This document shows positions 39,221-49,983 of a stretch of DNA of 64,000 nt, in pieces. Origin of the DNA: Linum tenue (Eukaryota > Streptophyta > Magnoliopsida > Malpighiales > Linaceae); the NCBI GenBank assembly GCA_946122785.1, contig CAMGYJ010000003.1:6112032-6176031 (forward strand). The letters run 5' to 3'. Position 1 is the first letter of the stretch. Each line of letters begins with the position of its first letter. The translations under genes were made by a program, and so were the position numbers. Below the pieces are notes generated by a model. The model ran no database searches. It had not been told where the DNA came from and saw only the letters and a list, made by a program, of their open reading frames with translations.

Positions 39221-39419
39221 TGTTGATATGACTTGAATCGGATTATCAGCCGCTACGACTGGTAACCGGGGGTGTATGGGCTCAATGTTATTTGGGTTCG
39301 GGTTCTGGGCCTGGTCTGTAACCGTTTCCTTTGCTAGATTGGATTAGGTTTAGACCCACATGGAGAAGTACTATAAATACTTCTCATACTCCTCTGTAAT
39401 CTGTAATCTCCTCGATATA
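39221..39419 (+). repeat. 5' LTR remnant of the Copia element
   Basis: It matches the 3' LTR from TGTTGATATG to CTCCTCGATATA, then identity stops abruptly at 39420. It lacks a 66-bp GC-rich block present in the 3' LTR. A TATA box, TATAAATA, is at 39372-39379. Confidence 0.88.
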
Positions 39420-39420
39420 A

Positions 39421-41777
39421 TCTGTAATCAGACCGGGAAGAAGATCAAGAAGCTGCGAACGGACAATGGTCTGGAGTTCTGCAGTTCTGAGTTCAACGAA
39501 TTCTGCAAGGATGAAGGGATTGCCCGTCATTGGACTGTTAGAGATACACCTCAGCAGAATGGCGTTGCAGAAAGAATGAACCAGACATTGTTGGAGAGAG
39601 CACGGTGCATGCTCTCTAATGCTGGACTAGAGAGAAGATTCTGGGCAGAAGCAGTAAACATGGCATGCTTCCTGATCAACCGTGGACCTCACACAGGTAT
39701 CGAGTGTAAGACTCCTTATGAGGTGTGGTATGGTAAGCCTGCTGATTACTCTTCACTGAAAGTTTTTGGGTGTCCTGTTTATTATCATGTGGATGAGGGT
39801 AAGCTGAACCCAAGGGCAAAGAAGGGTGTATTTGTGGGTTACGGAGATGGAGTTAAGGGATTTCGAGTCTGGTCACCTTCTGAGCATCGAGTTATACTTA
39901 GTAGAAATGTGATATTTGATGAGAAGTCTATGTTTAACCCCATGTTGAAGGTTACTGTTGTTGAAGGTAGCAGGAATGTTGATAAACAGGTGGAGCTGCA
40001 AACTCTCAATGAGAGTGAGTTTGAGCACCAAGGTGGAGAAGATCAACATGATGAGGATGTCTCTGCAGAGCCAGGAAGTTCAGAGTCCAGTGCACGAGCT
40101 CAACAGTCTATGGCTTCCGGTAGACCGAAGAGAGCGACTGCAGGAGTACCTCCACAGAGGTATGGCTTCGAGGACATGGTGGCGTATTCATTTCAGGTTG
40201 CTGAAGAAGTGGATGCAGGAGAGCCACAGTCCTACAGAGAAGCAGTTTCGGGTGGTGAAGCTGATCAGTGGCTTGCCGCAATGGGAGATGAGATGGAATC
40301 CCATGACAGGAATCAGACTTGGGAGCTAGTCAAACGACCACAGGGAAGGAAGATTGTTACAAACAAGTGGATCTACAAGAAGAAGGAAGGAATCACTTCT
40401 AAAGAGGGCATGAAATTTAAAGCTCGGGTGGTTGCACGAGGCTTCTCGCAGAGGGAAGGAGTTGACTACAATGAGATTTTCTCACCAGTTGTCAGACATA
40501 CTTCGATCAGAGTGCTACTAGCAATAGTGGCACATTATGACTTGGAGCTCGAGCAGCTAGACGTGAAGACAAATTTCCTACATGGAGAGTTGGAGGAAGA
40601 AATTTACATGACTCAACCAGAAGGATTCGAGGTTCCGGGAAAAGAAGACTATGTTTGTAAGCTGAAGAAGTCCTTGTATGGACTTAAGCAATCTCCGAGG
40701 CAGTGGTACAAGAGATTTGACAGTTATATGCTTGAGCTGGGCTACAGCAGAAGTCCATATGATTGTTGTGTATATCACAACAAGGCAGAGGATGGTTCGA
40801 TGATATATCTAGTTCTGTATGTGGATGATATGCTCATAGCTGCGAGGTCAAAGTCTGATATCCAGAAGTTAAAGGGGCTTCTCAGTGCCGAGTTTGAGAT
40901 GAAGGATTTGGGAGCTGCTCAGAAGATCTTGGGTATGGAGATTTACAGGGACAGGTCGAAGAAGAAGCTTTTCTTGTCACAGAAGAGCTACATCCAGAAG
41001 ATACTGTCGAGGTTTGGCATGTCTTCAGCAAAGCCCTTAAATACTCCTAGTGCTTCAAATGTTCATCTATCCTCGGCTTATGCACCGCAGTCAGAGGCTG
41101 AGAAGGAGTACATGTCGAGAGTCCCATATGCTAGTGCAGTAGGTAGCTTGATGTACGCTATGGTATGCACTAGACCTGATCTTGCACATGCTGTTAGTGT
41201 TGTCAGCAGGTTTATGATACAACCTGGGAAGGAGCATTGGCAGGCTGTGAAGAGGATCTTCCGGTACCTTAAGGGTACACCTGATGTGGGGATTAGCTTC
41301 GGAAGTGATACAGAGTGCTTGGTGTCTGGGTATTCTGACTCGGACTATGCTGGAGATGTTGACACGAGGAGATCGATGACCGGTTATGTATTCACTCTTG
41401 GGAGTTCTGTAGTGAGCTGGAAGGCAACTTTGCAGTCGGCGGTGACATTGTCTACTACTGAGGCAGAGTATATGGCGTTGACAGAAGCTGCTAAGGAGGG
41501 AATATGGTTGAAGGGACTGGTTGGTGATCTTGGTCTACATCATGATCAGGCAGTGGTGTATTGCGATAGTTTGAGTGCAATATGCTTGGCCAAGGATCAA
41601 GTCCACCATGAGAGGACTAAGCACATCGATGTGAGGTATCATTTCTTGAGGACAGAGAAGAGGATTAAGGTGAAGAAGGTTGGCACCGCGGATAATCCTG
41701 CTGATATGTTCACGAAGCCGGTTCCACATGGCAAGTTCCAACACTGCTTGGACTTGCTGAATGTCTTGAGTGGGTGA
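39421..41777 (+). pseudogene. Copia pol remnant: integrase C-part, reverse transcriptase, RNase H
   Basis: An 805-codon frame is open from 39360, but its first ~22 codons lie in LTR sequence. Visible in order: integrase core part ([17 protein letters not shown], then [20 protein letters not shown]); reverse transcriptase ([36 protein letters not shown], catalytic YVDD in [10 protein letters not shown]); RNase H ([49 protein letters not shown]). The motifs resemble the Tork/Tnt1 group. The frame has no stop up to TGA at 41775-41777, so the loss was recent or the frame was kept by chance. Without gag, protease and the integrase N-part the element cannot move alone. Confidence 0.9.
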
Positions 41778-41871
41778 CTCCGCCCTACGGGGCATTGATG
41801 GCAGGAGAGAGAGAAGGAGCAGAGTACATCAGAGATTTCAGAGGAAGAGGATTCAAGTCAAGGTGGAGATT

Positions 41872-42291
41872 TGTTGATATGACTTGAATCGGATTATCAG
41901 CCGCTACGACTGGTAACCGGGGGTCTCGCTGTTGGGGTCCAGGGGCAACGCCCCGGTGGGGGTGCGGGGGCAACGCCCCCGGCCCACGGTGTATGGGCTC
42001 AATGTTATTTGGGTTCGGGTTTTGGGCCTGGTCTGTAACCGTTTCCTTTGCTAGATTGGATTAGGTTTAGACCCACATGGAGAAGTACTATAAATACTTC
42101 TCATACTCCTCTGTAATCTGTAATCTCCTCGATATAGTGAAACTGGCTCTCTCTCGCCCGTGGACTAGCTAACACACATCGTGTTAGTGAACCACGTAAA
42201 TCGTGTGTCTGTGTTCTTTCGATTCTCGCTTTCGTATTCTTGCTTTGTCGATTCCGGCGATTTCCCGATCCGTAGCAGCGCGTTTATAACA
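41872..42291 (+). repeat. 3' LTR of the Copia element
   Basis: Starts TGTTG and ends AACA. It contains a 66-bp block (41923-41988) absent from the 5' LTR, with two copies of the palindromic core GGGGCAACGCCCC. A TATA box is at 42089-42096. Confidence 0.9.
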
Positions 42292-43463
42292 CATAACATA
42301 ATGATACAAATTGTTTTATGGTACAACTTAAACTTATACATTTAATGTTATGGTACAATTTTGAGTTATAATTTGATGATGTGAAAAAGTTAACTTACCT
42401 TACAAAATTGATAATTTGATGAAAATTGAAAAGAGTAATTCAACCAAAAAAAAAAAAACTTCTCTCAATTCTCTATAGCAATTACGGATTTGGACTAAAG
42501 GGAAATCATACTCTAGGAGAGGCTTCTTTTTATTTCTCTTATTTGCATAAGTTAAAATGGAATATTGATGGAGAGAGGGCAGACGAATTGGTGGGTTCGG
42601 GGGATGGTTAAATTCAAAGGTCTATTTCTTGGGTTGTCGGTCGGACGAAATTTAAGAATATAATTACTTGGTTTGCCGCGCGCGGGTTAATGGGAGATAA
42701 CATGGGTCTGCTGCATGGGAAAATCACCCCGGATGAACAGTGATCCGGAAAACTCTTCTTAATTACGCAGTGGTTAGTGTTTTTATTTATTTATTTATTA
42801 TTATTAAACCTGTGGTGGTTAGCGTTTTTTTCGTAAGGAACAGTGTTCCTGTTTTTGGTTACTTACGTTTTAATATTTCTAATAATTATTATTTTCATGT
42901 AATGTAAGGTTATTTGGTTAATCCGATTAACCAAACCAATTAAATTTTGATTTGGTTAATTTGGTTTTCATGTTAATTTGGACGGTTTGGTTAAGACATT
43001 TTATTCCATGATTAATGAACATTTCCCAGATGAACCTCTGCAAGATAGAGGTTTAGCGACACAGTGGTGGCTGTGTTTGTTTTGGTTTTGCAGGATTAGT
43101 GGTATATTCGGTGGAGGCTTTACGGGCTTTTGTGCTGAACTGATGCCAGATTTACAAGGGTTTGCTGCTCTGCTTCAATTTTCAACATGGTTAGTTCATG
43201 ATTTTGATCCTTTTAAGGGGAAGAAATCATAATATTGCCCATGCCGTTCAGGTATCATAGGGTAGCCCATATCGTGGCAGGAAAGGCCTATTTTGTTAGA
43301 CCTGCAAAGGTCTTTTCATTTTTAATTTGTGATTTGACCTGCAAAGGCCATGTATATTGTTATATACTTCGTATCTGCTGTTCTCCTTTGGGGGAATATC
43401 TATGGCAAAAAAAAAAAAAATGCATCACTAAAAAATAATATATAGATGGGTAACAACTTACCA

Positions 43464-43572
43464 GCAATGTTGTAGAAACTCTATCGTATAGATTAGCCGG
43501 ATCGAAATTTTGAATCCATGATCTCATTGTTTAATCTTTTCAGTATAACTTCAAGTATGGTTTCCCAATCAG
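43464..43572. repeat. MITE-like repeat, copy 3 (shortened)
   Basis: It opens CAATGTTGTAGAAACTCTATCG and closes with AGTATAACTTCAAGTATGG and TTTCCCAATCA, as in the copies at 27512 and 33196, but the middle is shorter. Confidence 0.5.
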
Positions 43573-43609
43573 AAGAAGCCAAATCTATGCACACATCCCG
43601 ACAAATGAA

Positions 43610-43794
43610 AGTCACTCTTATATATAGGTTTGAAGTTTGCACAGATTCGGATACCATGTGCTTAAGAGAACAAATGAGGTCATTGGGATTCGAATAAAAC
43701 CTCTCAACCGCAGAATGCTGTGATACCATGTCAGGAACCAGTTAATTTCAATAACTTGAGTTGTTGAAAGAGATTCAATTATGCATCATATACA
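43610..43794 (-). mobile_element. Decayed TRIM copy, reverse orientation
   Basis: On the minus strand a terminal repeat (43794-43729, TGTATATGATG..CCTGACA) is followed at once by a primer-site-like TGGTATCACAGC (43728-43717). The family words TTCGAATCCCAATGAC, CACATGGTATCCGAAT and TGTGCAAACTTCAAAC come next. The second terminal repeat is missing. Confidence 0.75.
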
Positions 43795-44305
43795 AGTTAC
43801 TAACGCATTCATCAATCTTAGTCATGGATGATTCACCATTTTATTCATCACCATCGTCATCAGCAAGTGTTCATCAACCAATGCTTAGTACTAATCGGCT
43901 CCTGCAGATTGTCACATGTATACTGCCCTCATGAAGTCAATGATCTCAAGAAGTACATAACCAACTCAGTGCTTTTATTCTAACCAACAACGAGTTAAAA
44001 AAAAAAAGTCAGAAAACGCAGATTACAAGATTAATTTTAGCTTCTGAGATCTGACAAACCTCGGATAATGTAATTAACGTGATCACAAGATCACGAAAAG
44101 CCTTGATTACCGGCTAACTAGCTAGCTTCAACCTGCTTCCTGGTTGCTTCCTCCATAGTCAACGCATCATCCTCTACTTAAAAAAAAAAAAGTGGGTTTT
44201 CCATGTTCAACTCATCACCTCCATTGACGATCTTGTCTCGACTTCTTCCCATCTTGGACAAACAAAACAAAAACAAAAATACCCCACTTTTTTTAGCTTT
44301 CAGCT

Positions 44306-47300
44306 ATGAACACTCCACCACCACTGAAGCTTCATCATCTATGGCTGAAATTGATGACCACACTAGTGTTGCCTCTCTGCTTCTCAACCTTCACCGTTTC
44401 CTGGTCTAACGAATTCGACTCTCCATCCGATCATTATAACCCCTCCCTAACTACAACATACACATACAACAGGTTCACCGAGATTCAACACAGGTGTGGT
44501 GATGGTGTCGGCAGAAGCAGCAGCAGCACTCTCCTCCCAACATCATCGCCGCCGCTGCTTTCTCCACTGGCTTCTGATGACAACAGAGGCAGCAGGATTA
44601 GGAACGAGCTGTCGTTCGTTAGTGGAGATTGGGTTCAGGAATCCGATGGTGGTTCACCATTGCCACAATTATCTGCTCATCATGATCCACTATCCACTTC
44701 TCTGTTCAGGTTGGCTTCTTTCCAGGTCACGGATGTCGATTCGGTCCGTCGGTCCAACGACATGGTCAGTGTCAGTGGGAGGCTGGTGCTGTCCCTGACG
44801 GATGGTCCTGGATTCCGGTACAGGGCTCAGTCTGATGATGGTGGCTTCGGAAGGTCTTCAATGGGGTCTGATGGCTTTTCTGTTCATCTTGAAGGGGTCT
44901 ACTTTGAAGTGAATGGAGAAAGGGTAATGTGCTTTCTTGGTAACACATCAATGCCTTCTTCCCCTTTCATGAACGGATTGAATACCGATCTTGCTTATCG
45001 TCGCAAATCTCGAGGATGTAACTGCGAGGGAGAGAAAAATCAGCAGGTTCCTTTGGTTCAGAATGATCAGATTATGCTGGTTTTGAGGTATCCAAAGGTG
45101 TTCACCTTTAGTAGCAGGGGTGTTTTTGGTGAAATGATGAGCTTTGGGAACAAAGATAAAGGGAATTACTTTGATAAGGTTTACATTTCTTCTCAATTGA
45201 GCAGCACTACTTCTAAGTATCAATTCTCGGCTGATGAACAACTTTTATCAGAAGTTTGCAGCTCGAACTCGAATCGGGACAAGGTCAAGTTGTATGAAGG
45301 AGATGGTTTCTGTCACACTCTAAAAGACATGCTAAACAATGAGATTCTGGACTTGGTAGTACAATCGACAGGATCGAGCATGAATCAAAGCAGCAGCAGC
45401 AAGCTCGGGCCATTCGTCCTCGAGAGCAGCAGTATGGCTAGTAATGCACCACTAGGGCTCCTCATCCATCATGTGCAATGTCAACAACATGATGATGGGA
45501 ACGTGAAAGCTGCTAAAGTGGCTGCTGTGTTGAGAATTGTCCCTTCTTCGGATAGATTCGGTACTAGTAGAGGAAGAACTGGACTATCCACCATGACACT
45601 TTCTGCAGAAGGGATATGGAGAAGTGGTCAAGAGCTTTGCATGGTTGCTTGTGTAGGAAGCAACACTAAACATCGTAATTCCTCTACTAGCAGATCGTGT
45701 GACTCGAGGGTATGCTTGTCGATCCCTCTCGAGCTCTCCATCAAGGAGAGAAGGCTCCTCTTTGCTTCAGTCTCAAGCAATACTGGAGATAGTGAGACTG
45801 AGTTCCCTGCTCTGCTGTTTGAAAAGGTAATCCGTCCTAGCGAGCTTTCTTACAGGCACTACATGAAACAGTCATACAAATACTCGGAACTTGTTATTAT
45901 GCAAGCAAGGGCTTTCGAGAGAAGGACAGGTAGTAGGACTTCCTTTCCTGATTTAGGGGTTTCTCTCCTTAAATACCCATCCTTGGGTAGAAATGGAGTC
46001 TCCACCTTGGCTCAGCTAGCAGAGGAGTTTACAATCAATGTAGGAGCCGTCCACGAGAAGAAACTAATGAAGGCTTCTGTTGAGCTAGAGATTCTCTCTT
46101 TAGGCTCATACGTTCGTGGCGACGATCAACAAAGGAACCACCAGAGGGTTCACAAAGAAGAAGAAGAAGAAGACGACACGATTGAAGTTTCTGGGCTTCT
46201 CAAACTCGAGGCTTCGAACAGCATCTCGCTCTCCTTCGAAGGTATCTACAACAAACTCACTGGAGAGATGCATCTAGTTGGCTGCAGAGACATTAGAAAT
46301 GTCAGCAGCATTGAAGAAGGGATGGATTGTGAATATGAGATCAGAGTGGAGTATCCCTCTACAAACACAAGGTGGATGCTGAATCCCAAGGCTAGAATCT
46401 CAATCCACAGCAGAAGAGACAGTTCAGATCCATTCTACTTCCCTTCAATCAGTTTAACAACACATCCCATTCCTTATATGAATGAACACGATGACATGAG
46501 GTACCGAGCCACATTCGAGACAACGCTTCATGTACTGATGCTGACATCTGCAGTTGTGCTTATACTCAGACAGGTGAGCTACATGGAAACCACCACCAAC
46601 ATTGCAGCTTATGTATCCGTCGTCACGCTTGGCATCCAAGCTATGGGCTATGGCATTCCGCTCCTGACCAGCACAGAAGCAATGTTTCCGTGGAAGGTCG
46701 TTTCGCCCCACCCACGAACCCACGTTGAACCCGACTTTTCGATCAAGATCCTTCTCTTCGTTGCCTTGCTGCTCACTCTAAAGCTCTCGAACAAAGTTAA
46801 ACTGTCGCGTGGATTGTCACGCGACAACGGTAGAGCTCTAAACAGGAGGGATTTGAGAGCTCTGTTCATCACTCTAGCCATTCTTGCAGCTTGCATTCTG
46901 TTCCTACAAACGCTCCCCATCCTCACAAATCCTGCTGCAGAACAAGCTTTCAAGCCAGCTGATGACTACTTCCCCGAGGAGAAAACAATGCACCGGTCCA
47001 GATCAGAAATCATGTCGACAACAAGGACGATGGATGGGCTTGGCATTGACTATGATGGGATCGTTCAGGATCTATTTCTTGTTCCACAAGTTATTGGGAA
47101 TGCCTTGTGGAAACTGCAGGGTAGTAGTAATGGTGGTAGTAAACGGGCCTTGACCGGTTCGTACTACATTGGGTTCACGGTGTTGAGGGTGCTGATCAAA
47201 GTGTATGAATGTGTGAGGGATCCTGTGCTTTATGGCAAGGAAATGGCTTACGGTGAGACCGCGGCGACGATGGAGGATTACTCTGGCAATCTGATCAGCA

Positions 47301-47416
47301 ACATGGTTGTGGCAGCTGGTGTGATTGCTGTAGCAGTGGTTGTGCATTTGCAGCAGAAGGGTGGTGATGATGAGGACCAGCAGAAAGTTGACAGGAAAAG
47401 GAAAGGGTGGTGGTGA
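44306..47416 (+). CDS. DUF2921 multi-pass membrane protein, single exon, 1036 aa
   Basis: The frame is open without introns. The N-terminus has a hydrophobic signal-like stretch (residues ~15-33). A large, probably luminal or extracellular, region follows with two related DUF2921-type halves (for example SVSGRLVLSLTDG with VHLEGVYFEVNGERVMCFLG, and later EVSGLLKLEASNSISLSFEG with IYNKLTGEMHLVGCRD). These repeated motifs describe a beta-rich domain present twice. The C-terminal third has about five or six membrane segments (near 740-755, 765-785, 810-826, 853-872 and 995-1015). The tail ends in a basic KVDRKRKGWW without a RING finger, unlike the FLY1/FLY2 ubiquitin ligases that share the DUF2921 region. 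The family is plant-wide with ~1000 aa members; molecular function is unknown. There is an acidic EEEEEDD run near residue 620. Confidence 0.88.
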   Translation: MNTPPPLKLHHLWLKLMTTLVLPLCFSTFTVSWSNEFDSPSDHYNPSLTTTYTYNRFTEIQHRCGDGVGRSSSSTLLPTSSPPLLSPLASDDNRGSRIRNELSFVSGDWVQESDGGSPLPQLSAHHDPLSTSLFRLASFQVTDVDSVRRSNDMVSVSGRLVLSLTDGPGFRYRAQSDDGGFGRSSMGSDGFSVHLEGVYFEVNGERVMCFLGNTSMPSSPFMNGLNTDLAYRRKSRGCNCEGEKNQQVPLVQNDQIMLVLRYPKVFTFSSRGVFGEMMSFGNKDKGNYFDKVYISSQLSSTTSKYQFSADEQLLSEVCSSNSNRDKVKLYEGDGFCHTLKDMLNNEILDLVVQSTGSSMNQSSSSKLGPFVLESSSMASNAPLGLLIHHVQCQQHDDGNVKAAKVAAVLRIVPSSDRFGTSRGRTGLSTMTLSAEGIWRSGQELCMVACVGSNTKHRNSSTSRSCDSRVCLSIPLELSIKERRLLFASVSSNTGDSETEFPALLFEKVIRPSELSYRHYMKQSYKYSELVIMQARAFERRTGSRTSFPDLGVSLLKYPSLGRNGVSTLAQLAEEFTINVGAVHEKKLMKASVELEILSLGSYVRGDDQQRNHQRVHKEEEEEDDTIEVSGLLKLEASNSISLSFEGIYNKLTGEMHLVGCRDIRNVSSIEEGMDCEYEIRVEYPSTNTRWMLNPKARISIHSRRDSSDPFYFPSISLTTHPIPYMNEHDDMRYRATFETTLHVLMLTSAVVLILRQVSYMETTTNIAAYVSVVTLGIQAMGYGIPLLTSTEAMFPWKVVSPHPRTHVEPDFSIKILLFVALLLTLKLSNKVKLSRGLSRDNGRALNRRDLRALFITLAILAACILFLQTLPILTNPAAEQAFKPADDYFPEEKTMHRSRSEIMSTTRTMDGLGIDYDGIVQDLFLVPQVIGNALWKLQGSSNGGSKRALTGSYYIGFTVLRVLIKVYECVRDPVLYGKEMAYGETAATMEDYSGNLISNMVVAAGVIAVAVVVHLQQKGGDDEDQQKVDRKRKGWW

Positions 47417-47988
47417 CGATTCGAATTTGGAAGAAGAGCTTCTTTCATGATCAAGTGCTCGGCTGTGAAAAGTTAACAGTTGTATGTCTGTATTTATAGT
47501 TTCACCGTGGGGTCAAATACTTCAAACCCTCTTTTTAGTTTCACCAGATTAGAGGCAAATGATAAAATGGCTGAGATTTTACCAACCTCGCTAATCTCTT
47601 AGTCTTCTTATCTTCAACAGATTGTAGTGATGGCCAAGGAAATGATTAAAGCTGGAAGCACAAATAGTACTTTACTCGTATTTCAAGAAAATGTGTTTAA
47701 CCTTACGCATAGGCGCGCACTTAGAAACTAGGCAACACCAAACTGCCTTGCCTATGGGTTCCACGGCGACCTAGGAGTCAATGACATGTCAGGGAGTAAG
47801 GAGACACCTAGGTGTCGCCTAGGCATAATAAAGTGAGTTATAGGTAATCAATATTGAACGGGAAAATCAATATCATCTACAAACTCAATCATCTATATCA
47901 ATAGTTTCAATATCTCACGATCTTTATGAGCTATTTAACTATGATTATTTGAACTTGTGAGTTATTGTTCTTGTTGTTAAGTGTTAAA
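47417..47988. other. 3' UTR and short palindromic repeat
   Basis: It holds the DUF2921 3' UTR. From about 47705 to 47830 lies a repeat with CCTAGG-rich opposite ends (GCATAGGCGCGCACTTAG and GGTGTCGCCTAGGCAT), probably a MITE relic. No target-site duplication was identified. Confidence 0.45.
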
Positions 47989-48750
47989 CTAGTTCTTTTG
48001 CCCGCGCTTCACCGTGATATGAAACAAATTACATTTAAAATTTTATTCACTCATTTATTGATTTAGTTGAATTAAATCATTCATAAAATAGTCCGGTGAA
48101 ATATTTGTATAAGCTTTAAATAAGATCTTAATTATTATGGAAGACATAAGTTCAATTGATACATTTGAAATTACTATCTTTTCATAAGTTGTATGCAACT
48201 TGTTTGTAATTTGCGTAATTGTTATAGAAAAGTGTTGCATAAATCTTCCGTAGCATGGTCTAATAATAACATCAAGTTACAAATTGAAATAAATCTCACT
48301 TTGATTAAAACATTATGTACATTTAAATAAACTGATGGAACCTTTGCACAATGCAAATTCAAGAGATGATAAATATTATAGATAATAATAATGGATTTGT
48401 ATTTAATAATAAATTAAATAAGTTAAGAAAATTATTTTTTTATTAAATTGTTATGTAAAACTAACTGACCTTGAAAACCCTTTTTGTAATGCAAATTGAT
48501 GGGATGACAAACAATTAAGTTAAAATTTAGGAATTTAATTGAAACCCATATTGTGGAAGACTTACATATTGATACATATGAAATAACTCTCTCTCTTTAA
48601 GTTTTATGTAATGTATTTATAATTTTAAGTAATTATTAAATAATATTATTACGTAAGTGATCCATAATGTGTGACCTAATAATAAAATTATGTACAGTAT
48701 CACCAAGTGGTAATCGATTAATCGTGATAATTTAGCATGTTTGGTATAGA
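47989..48750 (-). mobile_element. Helitron-family DNA with 3' terminus at CTAG 47989-47992
   Basis: On the minus strand a GC-rich block (CACGGTGAAGCGCGGGC, about 48000-48016) precedes CTAG followed by T, closely matching the terminus at 36212. The AT-rich body shares words with 38000-38990 (TGCAAATTGATGGGATGA, GAAGACTTACAT, GTGTGACCTAATAATAA). Its 5' end was not found; a Copia relic starts at about 48760. Confidence 0.6.
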
Positions 48751-48759
48751 GAGTCTAGG

Positions 48760-49434
48760 TATCTTCGACATGGTTCAGGAAGTCTCTGCTTCTCACGTAC
48801 GATGAGGACAATGATACAGTCAATCCATTGTCTGCACCGCCTGCTGCCGATCCTCCTAGTAGCCCATGCACACCTGACCCGCAGAGCCCAGTCTCTTCTG
48901 TTCCATCGAGCGATGCGACGCCCAGCCCCGCTTCGACTCCTCCTGTCATCGATCAGTCCTCCCAGTCCTCGTCCGACTCTAGTTCCAACAGTCCTGGTGC
49001 TGATAGTGGTGGCACGTCTCCCTCTTCACAGTCATCACCGGTGTCACCACCTCCTCCCGAACTCGCTACTCGTCACAGCACACGCGTTGTGCAACGTCCT
49101 GTTCGACTCCAAGACTACGAAGTGCAGCTTCCTTGTCAGCCTGCTCGTGCACATCATGCAGTTGTTTATCCCATGAGCAACTACGTCACTTACCAGCGCT
49201 TGTCTCCGGAGCATCGCGCGTTTGTGGATACCATGTCGGCTACGTATGAGCCCACGTATTTTTGGCAGGAAGTTATCTTTGAGCATTGGTGCAAGGCTAT
49301 GCAAGCCGAAATCGACGCTCTCGAAGCTAATGGTACCTGGGTCCTCGCCCATGCCCCACCTGGTAAGCGGATCGTTGATTGCAAGTGGGTTTACAAGGTT
49401 AAGTTCAAGCCGATGGCTCAGTCGATCGTTACAA
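48760..49434 (+). pseudogene. Older Copia pol relic, left part (integrase tail to reverse transcriptase start)
   Basis: A Ser/Pro-rich linker (frame from 48828) is followed by RHSTRVVQRPVRLQDYEV and the start of the reverse transcriptase (WCKAMQAEIDALEANGTWVL, then GKRIVDCKWVYKVKF). The frame shifts by one base near 49413, just before the later Copia insertion at 49435. Coding sequence resumes at 54649, showing one older element split by a younger one. Confidence 0.85.
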
Positions 49435-49846
49435 TGTTGGATTGTGAACTGAAGCTGGAGTCCTTGTCCTTCTCGGATTCGGACTATCCAAAGGCCTCTG
49501 AGAATTAGTCACAACGACATCGTTTGTTGCTGAACTGAAGACCTCTGCCGATTAGTTGCTGCGACGCCGTTTTGTTTTGAGTCTGTCAAATAAAGCCAAT
49601 CCGCGCATTTTGGCAAAATGTTTAATTGGTACCTATTGTTTTTTACTCTAGTTATGAGAGTCAAATTTGACCGTTGGGTTTGTTAGGAGATAGCTGTTAG
49701 TGCAGATCATGGCAGCTGATTAGTAGGTAAGCTGTTAGTCGAGGGAGGTGTTTGAGGCCGAACTTTGTGGCTCAACCCTAACTATTTAATCTTCACTTTG
49801 TCATCAATAAGAATTCGTCAGTTTTCAATACACTTTGTGTTCTTCA
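49435..49846 (+). repeat. 5' LTR of the nested Copia element
   Basis: 412 bp, TG..CA borders, same length as the 3' LTR. Confidence 0.93.
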
Positions 49847-49849
49847 TTG

Positions 49850-49861
49850 TGGTATTAGAGC
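49850..49861 (+). promoter_or_regulatory. Primer-binding site of the nested Copia element
   Basis: TGGTATTAGAGC, three bases after the 5' LTR, is one base different from the usual TGGTATCAGAGC complement of initiator-Met tRNA. Confidence 0.85.
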
Positions 49862-49983
49862 ACTGAGAGCAGACTGTAACCAAGAGAAGAGAGGAGTGTT
49901 GCGTGAAAGCATTTTGTGATATGGGATTAGGGAAACACGAGAGCTGTTTGTGAGGAAAGACAGATCAGGGTGAGTGAAACATC

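Larger units (their letters stand above)
39221..42291 (+). mobile_element. Ty1/Copia retrotransposon with internal deletion
   Basis: The 3' LTR is 41872-42291 (420 bp, TGTTGATATG..TATAACA), preceded by a polypurine tract (AGGTGGAGAT, 41861-41870). Only the first part of the 5' LTR remains (39221-39419). The element is bounded by the exact 5-bp duplication CATAA (39216-39220 and 42292-42296), so the deletion happened after insertion or was copied in. The 5' LTR end, primer site, gag, protease and the start of integrase are missing; the LTR joins directly to integrase. Confidence 0.92.
42297..44305. other. Intergenic region with repeats
   Basis: AT-rich Helitron-family DNA resumes after the Copia element (to about 42420). 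A frame at 42978-43232 (FPDEPLQDRGLATQWW near its start) has no recognisable domain and starts in GGTTTGGTTAA-type repeat DNA; I do not call it a gene. A third MITE-like repeat and a reversed TRIM relic follow. Confidence 0.5.

Noticed and set aside
39360..39420. Start codon of the long Copia frame
   Set aside because: This ATG lies within the LTR, upstream of its TATA box, so it is unlikely to be a translation start.
42978..43232. 84-codon frame as a small gene
   Set aside because: It begins in repeat-like GGTTTGGTTAA DNA and has no recognisable domain or splice-supported extension.
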